Positions 1-6,656 of a DNA stretch of 11,155 nucleotides are shown here, piece after piece. The stretch's first letter is position 1. Every line of letters begins with the position of its first letter. The translations under genes were made by a program, and so were the position numbers. Under the pieces are notes generated by a model that was not told the origin of the DNA, made no database searches, and worked only from the letters and a program-made list of their open reading frames with translations. The DNA comes from Leptolyngbya sp. SIO4C1 (GTDB lineage Bacteria; Cyanobacteriota; Cyanobacteriia; Phormidesmidales; Phormidesmidaceae), in the NCBI GenBank assembly GCA_010671975.1, contig JAAHIA010000129.1, forward strand, positions 1 through 11,155, given 5' to 3'.

Positions 1-81
1 TCGACGACACAGCGGATTAGATTTACCGGTTTATCAGGAATTTGAATTTAAAGCGGTAAATCTAATCCGCTGTGTCGTCGA
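1..81. repeat. Perfect 28-bp inverted repeat at the window edge
   Basis: Positions 1-28 (starting TCGACGACACAGCGG) are the exact reverse complement of 54-81 (ending CCGCTGTGTCGTCGA). After one mismatched pair (29/53) the pairing resumes for 30-33 with 49-52, leaving an AT-rich loop at 34-48. The element could fold into a hairpin of about 32 base pairs. No T-run follows either arm and no transposase gene is seen. The outer end coincides exactly with base 1, which suggests either a repeat at which an assembly stopped or a fold-back artefact at a contig end. A natural cruciform or a small inverted-repeat element remains possible. Confidence 0.9.
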
Positions 82-227
82 CCGCGCCGTCAGCCAGAGC
101 CAGCCTAGCGAAACCCAACCTTGACAGCACCTCCACTATTCCCAAAATTATTAATCAAGTAAACCTGTTAGGTTGCTATCGCTCGATATCGTCAGGACTT
201 ACGCCAGGGGTTCGGTGGAGGTTAGCG
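82..227. other. Intergenic DNA downstream of the deaminase gene
   Basis: No supported gene lies here. On the minus strand, downstream of the deaminase stop codon, there is a small hairpin (AACCT at 162-166 with AGGTT at 170-174) followed by AT-rich sequence down to about 144. It could be a weak terminator, but the stem is only 5 bp and there is no clean T-run. A perfect TTGACA occurs at 121-126 on the plus strand without a convincing -10 partner. Confidence 0.4.
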
Positions 228-1298
228 CTATCGCAGCTCGATCTCCGTCTGGTCAAACCGCGTCGAGAGCGACTTTGCGGCCGGGTCGCCCTTGAGTAAA
301 TCAGACAGCATGGCTGCCGGGGGGGCCTCATGCGGCCAGGCAAACGCATGGCGAAAAGCCGCTGCCTGGCAGGCGCGCAGGCCGTCAAAGCCAATCACAT
401 CGTGAGTCAGCAAATTCTCATATTCAAACGGCAGCCGCACGTTGTGCAGACCGGCGTTGTCGGTGCAGATAGCAATATCAACCCCAGCGTCAAAGCAGCG
501 GTTAAACACGTCTTTTAGCTGTGCTAGCTCATCTAGCGTGCCGGTTTGCAAATAGGTGGTCGGGCAGATCTCTAAGCACTGACCGCGCACGGCTACCTGC
601 TTGAGCAGCTCCGGGTAGCGCAGCGGAATCTGGATGCCGTGACCGATGCGCATCAGGTAGGGCAGCAGCTCCGGGTAGCAGCCGTTGACCGTCTCATAGA
701 GGTGACCGGTCGTCTTCAGCCCCAGCGACTGGGCATAGGCATAGAGCCCCACTAGCTCATCGAGCCGCTCGCGGTAGGCGGCATCGCCACCCGCTAAATC
801 AATGGCGCAGACGTAGTCTGGGTACTGCGCTGCCAGCTCTACAATGGCTCGGTTCACCGCGTACGGCAGGCGCGAATGCGTACAGAGAATCTGCCGCGTC
901 ACGACCGGGTACTCGCTCTGATGGCTGGCCCGTCCGACAATTTCGACGATCTCTGCCATCGCATCAATCCGCTCAGTCTCAGACAGATGCTCTGGCGTGC
1001 GGTAGTAGGGCGTATAGCGCAGCTCTAGATAGGCCAGATTCTCAAAAATATAGGCACCGCGAATCAGGCGGTAGATAAAGTAGGGTAGCGCTTCCTTGGT
1101 TTGGACACTTTCTACCAGCGTGTGCAGCTCTAGATACTCTTCGAGCGACTGCTTGGGCTGCGTGTAAAACTGCTCAAACTGGGCATAGTTAGCAAAGCGA
1201 TCGGAGAGATCGGGACGGTTGCGTTGAAAGTAGCGCCACAGAATGCGGGGTACGACAGAGCCCCCCAAGTGACGATGGAGTTCTGCATAGAGACTCAT
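228..1298 (-). CDS. Adenosine deaminase family protein (metal-dependent hydrolase)
   Basis: This 356-aa protein has the landmarks of the adenosine/AMP deaminase TIM-barrel hydrolases. They are the N-terminal metal-binding HxH (H8, H10 in ELHRHLGGS), DLAG (167-170), a HxxE pair (H199, E202) matching the HAGE motif with the catalytic Glu, RIGHG (217-221, with H220 as metal ligand), CPTTYL (245-250) and CTDN (278-281). Length matches bacterial adenosine deaminases. The expected reaction is hydrolytic deamination of adenosine or a related 6-aminopurine in the cytoplasm. One key difference is that the usual Asp-Asp pair near the C-terminus is Asp-Asn (D280, N281). In classical enzymes the second Asp contacts the purine ring, so the substrate may differ. 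The ATG at 1298 is preceded by AGAGG (complement of 1304-1308) at good spacing. The gene is monocistronic and divergent from purA. Family is confident; substrate is not. Confidence 0.88.
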   Translation of the reverse strand: MSLYAELHRHLGGSVVPRILWRYFQRNRPDLSDRFANYAQFEQFYTQPKQSLEEYLELHTLVESVQTKEALPYFIYRLIRGAYIFENLAYLELRYTPYYRTPEHLSETERIDAMAEIVEIVGRASHQSEYPVVTRQILCTHSRLPYAVNRAIVELAAQYPDYVCAIDLAGGDAAYRERLDELVGLYAYAQSLGLKTTGHLYETVNGCYPELLPYLMRIGHGIQIPLRYPELLKQVAVRGQCLEICPTTYLQTGTLDELAQLKDVFNRCFDAGVDIAICTDNAGLHNVRLPFEYENLLTHDVIGFDGLRACQAAAFRHAFAWPHEAPPAAMLSDLLKGDPAAKSLSTRFDQTEIELR

Positions 1299-1420
1299 AA
1301 GGACCTCTGGGGTTACAGGGTAACTGGAATTTTAGGTAGCCGAAATCGAGCGGCCTGAATCGCTGCAGCCGGGCTGAGCAGCGATCAGCCTCTAATCCTT
1401 TGGGGAGAGATAAAAAATTT

Positions 1421-1449
1421 ATTAAAGTTATTAATTAGTTTTACACCAA
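1421..1449 (-). promoter_or_regulatory. Possible sigma70-type promoter for the deaminase gene
   Basis: Read on the minus strand, TTGGTG (complement of 1444-1449, three of six consensus bases) lies 17 bp upstream of TTTAAT (complement of 1421-1426, five of six). The region is strongly AT-rich in contrast to the surrounding DNA. Transcription would begin near 1414, giving a leader of about 115 nt. The spacing is ideal but the -35 is weak. Confidence 0.35.
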
Positions 1450-1488
1450 TTTTTTAAATCTGTGCTGCCAGGTTGGCGCTGTCTTTGG

Positions 1489-1528
1489 TTTCTAGGCAAT
1501 AGTTTCTAGGCAATAGTTTCTGGGCGAT
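1489..1528. repeat. 14-bp tandem repeat, two exact copies plus a degenerate third
   Basis: TTTCTAGGCAATAG occurs at 1489-1502 and again immediately at 1503-1516. A partial, diverged copy (TTTCTGGGCGAT, 10 of 12 matching) follows at 1517-1528. It lies in the spacer before purA, about 160 bp upstream of the purA promoter, and is not part of any gene. Short tandem repeats are common in cyanobacterial intergenic DNA. A protein-binding role is possible but not shown. Confidence 0.85.
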
Positions 1529-1685
1529 GAGTTTTGAGCGCGATCGCAGCTTTTCATGCCCCGTTGCCGTCTAGACAATTTGCAGCTTGTTGGGAAAAGC
1601 CCCAGCAGGCTCCAGCGCTGACTGTCGGTGCTAACTTTGGGCGCTGGCTGTCGGTCGAAGGATAGATAGCGCCAGCGACCCCTGG

Positions 1686-1715
1686 TTGACACTGTAAACC
1701 TCGCCTGATGATAAT
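1686..1715 (+). promoter_or_regulatory. Strong sigma70-type promoter for purA
   Basis: TTGACA at 1686-1691 is a perfect -35 box. GATAAT at 1710-1715 matches five of six -10 bases, with an 18-bp spacer. The predicted transcript starts around 1722, giving a leader of only about 28 nt before the TTG start codon of purA. This is the best promoter match in the window. Confidence 0.65.
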
Positions 1716-1750
1716 GGTGATTTGTTTGAACTCTAGCCCTTGAGATTCCC

Positions 1751-3088
1751 TTGGCAAACGTCGTTGTAATTGGCGCCCAGTGGGGCGACGAAGGTAAAGG
1801 TAAAATCACAGATCTGCTGAGTCGCTCAGCCGATGTCGTTGTTCGATATCAGGGCGGCGTCAATGCTGGCCATACGGTTGTCGTCAAAGATCAGACCTTC
1901 AAGCTACACCTGATTCCTTCGGGCATTTTGTACCCTGACACCGAGTGCTTGATTGGCAGCGGTACGGTGATTGACCCGAAAGCGTTAATTGCAGAGCTAG
2001 ACAAGCTAGACGACCTGGGGGTCTCCTCTAAAAAATTATTTATTTCTGAGGCGGCGCATGTGACCATGCCCTACCATCGGCTGATCGATCAGGCGGCTGA
2101 GGAGCGGCGCGGCAGCAAAAAAATTGGCACCACGCGGCGCGGCATTGGGCCAACCTATGCAGACAAGTCGGAACGCACCGGCATTCGCGTTGGCGATCTA
2201 ATGGACCTAGAGGCGCTCAAAGAGCAGCTTGAATGGACCATCAACTATAAAAACGTCGTTCTAGAGAAGCTCTACGACCTGCCGCCGCTTGATCCCAGCG
2301 AAGTGCTCTCAGAATACGCCGCCTATGCAGAGCGGCTGCGGCCCCACATTGTCGATAGCTCGCTGCATATCTACGATGCTATTCAGCGCCGTAAGAACGT
2401 GCTGTTTGAGGGCGCTCAAGGAACGCTGCTTGACCTCGATCATGGGACCTATCCCTACGTCACCTCATCTAACCCGGTCGCCGGCGGTGCCTGCATTGGC
2501 TCCGGCATTGGCCCCACCGTGATTGATCGGGTAATTGGCGTGGCCAAAGCCTACACCACGCGGGTGGGCGAAGGCCCGTTCCCGACTGAGCTAATTGATG
2601 ACACGGGCGCAATGCTGTGTGAGATTGGAGCAGAGTTTGGTACCACCACCGGCCGCCGTCGTCGCTGCGGCTGGTTCGATGCGGTGATTGGTCGCTACGC
2701 CGTGCGCATCAACGGGCTTGACTGTCTGGCAGTGACTAAGCTTGACGTGCTCGATCATCTCGAAGAAATTAAAGTCTGCGTCGCCTATGAGCTAGACGGC
2801 GAAAGATGCGTTGACCTGCCCGGCAGCGCTCGCCAATTTGCCCGATGCCAGCCGGTCTATGAAATCTTTCCTGGCTGGAAGCAGTCGACTGAAAATTGTC
2901 GTAAGCTAGAAGATCTGCCCGCTCAGGCGCTTGACTACCTAAAGTTCTTAGCCGAGCTGATGGAAGTGCCCATTGCGATTGTGTCGCTTGGTGCCAGCCG
3001 CGACCAGACCATTATTGTGGAAGATCCAATCCACGGACCTAAGCGCGCGCTGCTGCATCAAAATGGCAGTGCTTTTAAAGTGGCTTAA
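1751..3088 (+). CDS. purA: Adenylosuccinate synthetase
   Basis: Catalyses GTP-dependent ligation of IMP and aspartate to adenylosuccinate, the first committed step from IMP to AMP, in the cytoplasm. The 445-aa product has both family signatures: QWGDEGKGK at 10-18 with catalytic Asp13, and GIGPTYADK at 131-139. It also has NAGHT with catalytic His41 and TTTGRRRRCGWFD in the C-terminal half. Length is normal (E. coli about 432). The start codon is TTG at 1751: the frame has a TGA stop at 1727-1729, no ATG or GTG lies between, and MANVVVIGAQWGDEGKGK is the expected N-terminus. No clear Shine-Dalgarno sequence precedes it. A near-consensus promoter lies just upstream. A terminator-like hairpin and rplY follow within 83 bp. 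Confidence 0.98.
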   Translation: MANVVVIGAQWGDEGKGKITDLLSRSADVVVRYQGGVNAGHTVVVKDQTFKLHLIPSGILYPDTECLIGSGTVIDPKALIAELDKLDDLGVSSKKLFISEAAHVTMPYHRLIDQAAEERRGSKKIGTTRRGIGPTYADKSERTGIRVGDLMDLEALKEQLEWTINYKNVVLEKLYDLPPLDPSEVLSEYAAYAERLRPHIVDSSLHIYDAIQRRKNVLFEGAQGTLLDLDHGTYPYVTSSNPVAGGACIGSGIGPTVIDRVIGVAKAYTTRVGEGPFPTELIDDTGAMLCEIGAEFGTTTGRRRRCGWFDAVIGRYAVRINGLDCLAVTKLDVLDHLEEIKVCVAYELDGERCVDLPGSARQFARCQPVYEIFPGWKQSTENCRKLEDLPAQALDYLKFLAELMEVPIAIVSLGASRDQTIIVEDPIHGPKRALLHQNGSAFKVA

Positions 3089-3109
3089 GGGCCGGCCGCC
3101 GGTTTTGAT

Positions 3110-3152
3110 AGCCTTGAAAAGCGCTTTTAAGGCTGACCATCGTTTTTTGTTC
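3110..3152 (+). terminator. Terminator-like hairpin between purA and rplY
   Basis: AGCCTT-G-AAAAGC (3110-3122) pairs with GCTTTT-AAGGCT (3123-3134), giving a 12-bp stem with one bulged G, although a real RNA would need to open the innermost pairs to form a loop. A run of six T (3143-3148) follows about 8 nt after the stem. The gap before the T-run makes it a moderate candidate, perhaps attenuating rather than fully stopping purA transcription before rplY. Confidence 0.45.
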
Positions 3153-3171
3153 TACTGACCGATCAACTGCT

Positions 3172-3813
3172 ATGTCACTGACTATTGAATGTAATCAACG
3201 CGCTGACAGCGAAAAACCCAAGGCGCTACGCCGTGAGGGTAAGATGCTGGGCGTGCTCTATGGGCACAACGGCGCTGAATCCATTTCCTTAAAGATGGAT
3301 ACGCATGAGACCGAGGCGCTCTTACGCAAGGCTGCTGTGAATAAGACGGTGGTTACCGTCAAGATTCCTGATATTTCTTGGAACGGTAAGGCGATTCTCA
3401 GAGAGGTGCAGATGCACCCTTGGAAGAATCAGGTCTATCATGTCAGCTTTTTCTCGATTGCTGACCAGGATGAGTTAGAGGTTACCATGCCGCTGAACTT
3501 TACCGGCGTGGCGCATGGGGTCAGCCAGGATGGCGGTGTCTTAGATACTGTCTTGACCGAAATGCAGCTCAAATGTGCGCCCGATAATATTCCTGAGACG
3601 CTGGATATCAATGTCGAAAGTCTAGGCATTGGCGATGCGCTGCACATCGGCGATTTGGTGCTGCCCAAAGGCGTAACGGCAGTCGGCAGCCCTGAGCAAG
3701 TGGTGGTGTCGGTACTGCAGCCGCGCACCATAGAAACCGTGGAAGAAGAAACCGAGACCCTTGATCTCGGGATCGATCTAGGTGGTGAAGAAGAGCCGCC
3801 GGCTGCTGAATAA
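3172..3813 (+). CDS. rplY: 50S ribosomal protein L25 / general stress protein Ctc
   Basis: This 213-aa protein is the long, two-domain (CTC/TL5) form of L25, which binds 5S rRNA in the large ribosomal subunit. Residues 1-96 are the L25-like domain, with the family's ALRREGKMLGVLYGH signature at 18-32. Residues about 100-185 form the beta-rich TL5 domain (MPLNFTGVAHGVSQDGGVL, then GDALHIGDLVLPKGV). The last 28 residues are very acidic (EEETETLDLGIDLGGEEE), as in many CTC proteins. It starts at ATG 3172 without a visible Shine-Dalgarno sequence, 83 bp after purA on the same strand. It may be partly co-transcribed with purA by read-through, since I found no good promoter in the gap. A T-rich hairpin follows the gene. 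Confidence 0.95.
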   Translation: MSLTIECNQRADSEKPKALRREGKMLGVLYGHNGAESISLKMDTHETEALLRKAAVNKTVVTVKIPDISWNGKAILREVQMHPWKNQVYHVSFFSIADQDELEVTMPLNFTGVAHGVSQDGGVLDTVLTEMQLKCAPDNIPETLDINVESLGIGDALHIGDLVLPKGVTAVGSPEQVVVSVLQPRTIETVEEETETLDLGIDLGGEEEPPAAE

Positions 3814-3878
3814 GTTACTGGTAGCGACGGCTGGCTGCGATTCGGCTGCCGAGCTATGGCTATCTAAACCGATGCTCC

Positions 3879-3908
3879 AAGGCCAGGGGAATATGCCTCT
3901 GGCTTTTT
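3879..3908 (+). terminator. Rho-independent terminator after rplY
   Basis: GCCAGGGG (3882-3889) pairs with CCTCTGGC (3896-3903) through eight pairs including one G-T wobble. Flanking AAG and TTT extend the stem. The loop is about six bases and the stem runs directly into five T (3904-3908). It lies 65 bp after the rplY stop codon and separates rplY from the kinase gene at 3983. Confidence 0.75.
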
Positions 3909-3982
3909 GGTAGCTGCGTTTAGCTGAGAAAGCTTGGCTATCTCTGTTCAACACTCCTGGGGTTACGTTTACTGCAAGGACT

Positions 3983-5533
3983 ATGGCTGATTCGACCTTA
4001 CCTCCTTTGATTCGGCAGATGCTGCAGCCGTCGTTTTATCCACACGCGGTCAGCGAGCCAATTGAGCTGATGCAGACCCACGTGTCTTACGTGCTGCTGA
4101 CGGGAGACTATGCTTATAAACTCAAGAAGCCGGTCAATTTTGGCTTTTTAGACTATTCCACGCTAGAAAAGCGGCATCATTTCTGCGCAGAGGAGCTGCG
4201 GCTGAATCAGCGCGGGGCGGCACCGCTCTATCTGGAGGTGGTGCCGATTGCAGAGACGGGACACGGGTTTGAGCTGCAGGGTGCTGGTAACCTGGTGGAC
4301 TACGCGGTGAAGATGCGCCAGTTTCCTCAAACGGCGCTGCTCAGCCACCAGTTCGAGGCTGGGCAGCTAGACGAGGCGCGGGTGCGATCGCTAGCCGAAA
4401 CCGTGGCTGCTTTTCATGCCAAGACCGAAACGAACGACTACATTCGCGCTTTTGGCAACGTTGAGCAGGTGCGTCAGGCCATTGATGAAAACTACGAGCA
4501 GACGGTGGCTTACATTGGCGGACCGCAGACGCAGCCGCAGTTCGATGAGACCAAAGCCTACACCGATCGCTTCTTTGCTGAGCGTACCGACCTGTTCGAG
4601 CAGCGCATCCAGCAGGATCGCATTCGTGCCTGTCACGGCGATCTGCACCTAGGCAATATCTGCCAGTGGGAAGGGCAGCTGCTGCTGTTTGACTGCATCG
4701 AGTTTAATGAGCCCTTCCGGTTTGTGGATGTGATGTTCGATATCGCTTATATCGTGATGGATTTGCAGGTCGCCAATCGACAAGATCTGAGCGCTGCTTT
4801 TTTGAACCACTACGCTGAGCAAACGGGCGACTGGCAAGGGTTGCAGATTTTACCGCTCTACGTCAGCCGTCAGGCTTACGTGCGGGCTAAGGTCGCGTCG
4901 TTTATGCTCGGCGATCCGGGTGTGTCAGCGGCCGCGAAGCAGCAGGCCAGCGAAAAGGCCGCTCGCTACTATCGGCTGGCCTGGTCTTACGGGCAGCCTA
5001 GCCAAGGGCAGCTGATCTTGATGGCAGGGCTCTCGGGCTCTGGCAAAAGTACCACGGCTCGCGCGATCGCTCGGCAGCTAGGAGCGCTACATCTGCGCTC
5101 AGACGCGGTGCGTAAGCATCTGGCTGGCATGCCAGTGCAGCAGCGCGGCGATGACAGCCTCTACACGGCTGAGATGACTCAAAAGACCTATGCCCGACTG
5201 CTAGCGCTGGGGCTCGCGCTTGCTGGTGAAGGGTATTCAGTCATTTTAGATGCGAAGTACGACCGGCAGGCGCTATGGCAGTCGGCAATTGCAGCCGCTC
5301 AGGCAGGCGATCTGCCGCTGACGCTCTTGCACTGTACTGCTCCGGAGGCCGTACTCAAGCAGCGGGTGGCTGAGCGCTCAGGTGATATTGCCGATGCTAC
5401 TGTGGCTGTGCTAGCCAATCAGTCTATGGAGCGCTTTAGCGAGCAGGTTCAGCCCTATGTGCGAACGATTGACACCGCCGATGCAGACACCGGGCAGCTA
5501 GCGGCTATAGTAGAGGCGTTAAAGATGCGTTAA
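3983..5533 (+). CDS. Aminoglycoside-phosphotransferase-like / P-loop kinase fusion protein
   Basis: This 516-aa protein joins two phosphotransferase-type domains. The N-terminal part (about 20-330) resembles the APH/choline-kinase fold (COG2187 type). It has YKLKKP at 45-50 around the likely ATP-binding lysine, HGDLHLGN at 218-225 fitting the catalytic loop HxDxxxxN (H218, D220, N225), and LLFDCIEF with D237 as the likely metal-binding Asp. The C-terminal part (about 343-516) is a small P-loop kinase (COG0645, zeta-toxin/AAA_33-like). Its Walker A is GLSGSGKST at 349-357 (K355), with LRSD at 371-374 in the usual substrate-side position. Both catalytic sites look intact. The substrate is unknown; resistance to aminoglycosides should not be assumed. 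ATG 3983 follows AAGGA (3976-3980) at a short 2-nt spacing. It heads a tight group with the next two genes. Confidence 0.87.
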   Translation: MADSTLPPLIRQMLQPSFYPHAVSEPIELMQTHVSYVLLTGDYAYKLKKPVNFGFLDYSTLEKRHHFCAEELRLNQRGAAPLYLEVVPIAETGHGFELQGAGNLVDYAVKMRQFPQTALLSHQFEAGQLDEARVRSLAETVAAFHAKTETNDYIRAFGNVEQVRQAIDENYEQTVAYIGGPQTQPQFDETKAYTDRFFAERTDLFEQRIQQDRIRACHGDLHLGNICQWEGQLLLFDCIEFNEPFRFVDVMFDIAYIVMDLQVANRQDLSAAFLNHYAEQTGDWQGLQILPLYVSRQAYVRAKVASFMLGDPGVSAAAKQQASEKAARYYRLAWSYGQPSQGQLILMAGLSGSGKSTTARAIARQLGALHLRSDAVRKHLAGMPVQQRGDDSLYTAEMTQKTYARLLALGLALAGEGYSVILDAKYDRQALWQSAIAAAQAGDLPLTLLHCTAPEAVLKQRVAERSGDIADATVAVLANQSMERFSEQVQPYVRTIDTADADTGQLAAIVEALKMR

Positions 5534-5548
5534 CGCTCCGGGCCTGCT

Positions 5549-5881
5549 ATGGATGCCTCCCAAAAGCCAGATAAAAAGCGAGCTGACAAGAAGCCAGCCG
5601 TCAACGACATGACCGATGCAATCGTGCCGGCGGCGATTCGCAGCTGGCTGATTTTCCTGCTGATTTTTATGCTGCTGGGATATTCGGTGACGTTCAGCAT
5701 TTTGTTTGGCGCCGTGGGGGGCTTTGCCGCCGGCATGGTTTCAGCCTGGTGGCGAGTGAAAGGGGGTGAACCGCCGCCGCCTGAGGTGCGTCAGTCTGCG
5801 CGCACGGGTTTACCCATTGGCCGGCTGCCAGGCATGCGCCCGGGTCGTGAGAAGCGCTATCTGCGCCGCCGTCAGCGGTAA
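5549..5881 (+). CDS. Small basic membrane protein, function unknown
   Basis: This 110-aa protein has a charged, lysine-rich N-terminus (1-20), a hydrophobic stretch at about 31-68 long enough for one long or two short membrane spans (SWLIFLLIFMLLGYSVTF then ILFGAVGGFAAGMVSAWW), a proline-rich turn (GGEPPPPEV, 72-80), and an arginine-rich tail (RPGREKRYLRRRQR). I do not recognise a named family. The two-span hairpin with basic tail suggests a cytoplasmic-membrane protein with both ends in the cytoplasm. It begins 15 nt after the kinase stop codon and ends 21 nt before the YdcF-like gene, so it is probably in one transcript with them. No Shine-Dalgarno sequence is seen at ATG 5549; ATG 5609 (residue 21) is an alternative start. 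Confidence 0.75.
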   Translation: MDASQKPDKKRADKKPAVNDMTDAIVPAAIRSWLIFLLIFMLLGYSVTFSILFGAVGGFAAGMVSAWWRVKGGEPPPPEVRQSARTGLPIGRLPGMRPGREKRYLRRRQR

Positions 5882-5902
5882 GCTTGGCCGTCGCTATCGC
5901 CA

Positions 5903-6569
5903 ATGTTTTTGTTTCTATCAAAGCTGCTGCCGCCGCTCATCTATCCACTAGGGCTGAGCTGTCTGCTGCTAGGGCTAAGCCTAATCTTAATCTGGTCGAG
6001 ACCGCGCTGGGCGGCAGCTGTGATCGCGCTAGCGCTAGTCATTCTCGGTTTGAGCAGCAACCCTTGGATCGCGGCTCAGACCGTTCGTTCTTTGGAATGG
6101 CGCTATCAGCCGCTAGCGCCGATGCCGACGGCTGAGGCCATCGTGGTGCTAGGGGGCAGCATTCACTCAGCCGCGCCGCCGCGCCCCTGGGTAGAGGTAT
6201 CTGACGCCGGCGATCGCAATGGGCGTACCGCGCACCGCCATTTTAGAAGAAGGCACGTCGCTCAATACCTACGAGAACGCCGTCAACGTGAGAAAGTTGC
6301 GGCGGCGGCGTAAGCTCAACCGCGTTCTGCTGGTTACGTCGGCTGTGCACATGCCGCGCTCGGTAGCTATCTTTCAGAAACAGGGCATTGAGGCGATTCC
6401 CGCCCCGACTGACTACTGGGTGTCGGCCGCGACGCTCACGGCTATGGGCAATACTCGAGAAGCGCGCCTGCTCAGCCTGCTGCCCAATAGCGAAGCCATG
6501 CACTACTTCACCCGAGCGCTCAAAGAATATATCGGCTTTATGGTCTATCGCGCCAAAGGCTGGCTGTAG
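5903..6569 (+). pseudogene. YdcF/ElyC/SanA (DUF218) membrane protein, broken by internal deletion and frame change
   Basis: The first 105 codons (5903-6217) encode an N-terminus with two membrane spans (about 8-31 and 37-51), then the start of a DUF218 domain (AEAIVVLGGSIHSA, 78-90) up to WVEVSDAGDR. The frame then runs into stop TAA at 6311-6313. From 6210, in another frame, the rest of the same domain continues to TAG 6569: AIAMGVPRTAILEEGTSLNTYENAVN, RVLLVTSAVHMPR and a C-terminal EYIGFMVYRAKGWL. Family members normally have about 40 residues between these parts, containing a LSGG motif, and none of that is here. The join falls exactly inside GCGATCGC at 6210-6217, which can be read as G-D-R in the first frame and A-I-A in the second. 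DUF218 proteins are linked to envelope biogenesis. Either a real deletion or a sequencing/assembly fault; the translated product would be a 136-aa fragment. Confidence 0.82.
6210..6217. repeat. HIP1 octamer at the deletion junction
   Basis: GCGATCGC is the highly iterated palindrome typical of many cyanobacterial genomes. This copy sits exactly where the two halves of the DUF218 gene meet in different frames, so it is the likely junction left when two copies recombined or were mis-joined. Seven other copies in the window show no such disruption. Confidence 0.8.
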
Positions 6570-6585
6570 GACTGTAGGTGCCTTC

Positions 6586-6613
6586 TTCACAGGCAGACAG
6601 GGTCCGCTACGAT
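6586..6613 (+). promoter_or_regulatory. Possible promoter for the 74-aa gene
   Basis: TTCACA (6586-6591, five of six -35 bases) and TACGAT (6608-6613, four of six -10 bases) are separated by 16 bp. Transcription would start near 6620, about 37 nt before the ATG at 6657. Just upstream, CTGTAGG is repeated in tandem (6564-6570 and 6572-6578), the first copy overlapping the DUF218 stop codon. Confidence 0.33.
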
Positions 6614-6656
6614 AGGGAAACCCGCACGCTTCACTGCCAACCCTGCATCGCCGACT

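Larger units (their letters stand above)
1299..1750. other. 452-bp divergent intergenic region (deaminase / purA)
   Basis: No protein gene is supported here; the open frames on the minus strand at 1492-1809 run across the purA start and have no family features. The spacer contains an AT-rich block (about 1410-1460), a 14-bp tandem repeat (1489-1516), one HIP1 octamer (1540-1547), and a strong plus-strand promoter match just before purA. Its length leaves room for regulation in both directions, but I recognise no riboswitch or small RNA in it. Confidence 0.6.

Noticed and set aside
1..81. Inverted repeat as an integron attC site or insertion-sequence end
   Set aside because: The arms lack attC core-site patterns, and no transposase, integrase or target duplication is visible.
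121..150. Perfect TTGACA at 121-126 as a plus-strand promoter
   Set aside because: No good -10 lies at 16-18 bp and no plus-strand gene follows; it would only be antisense to the deaminase.
72..299. 75-aa open frame on the plus strand beginning inside the inverted repeat
   Set aside because: It starts in the repeat arm, overlaps the end of the deaminase gene, has a biased composition without family features, and has no ribosome-binding signal.
1492..1809. Minus-strand open frames across the purA promoter and start
   Set aside because: They cover the promoter, the tandem repeat and the certain purA N-terminus, and have no recognisable features.
6219..6569. Treating the second half of the DUF218 gene as a separate 116-aa gene
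   Set aside because: It begins in the middle of the domain, lacks the membrane spans and the family N-terminus, and fits exactly as the continuation of the upstream half.
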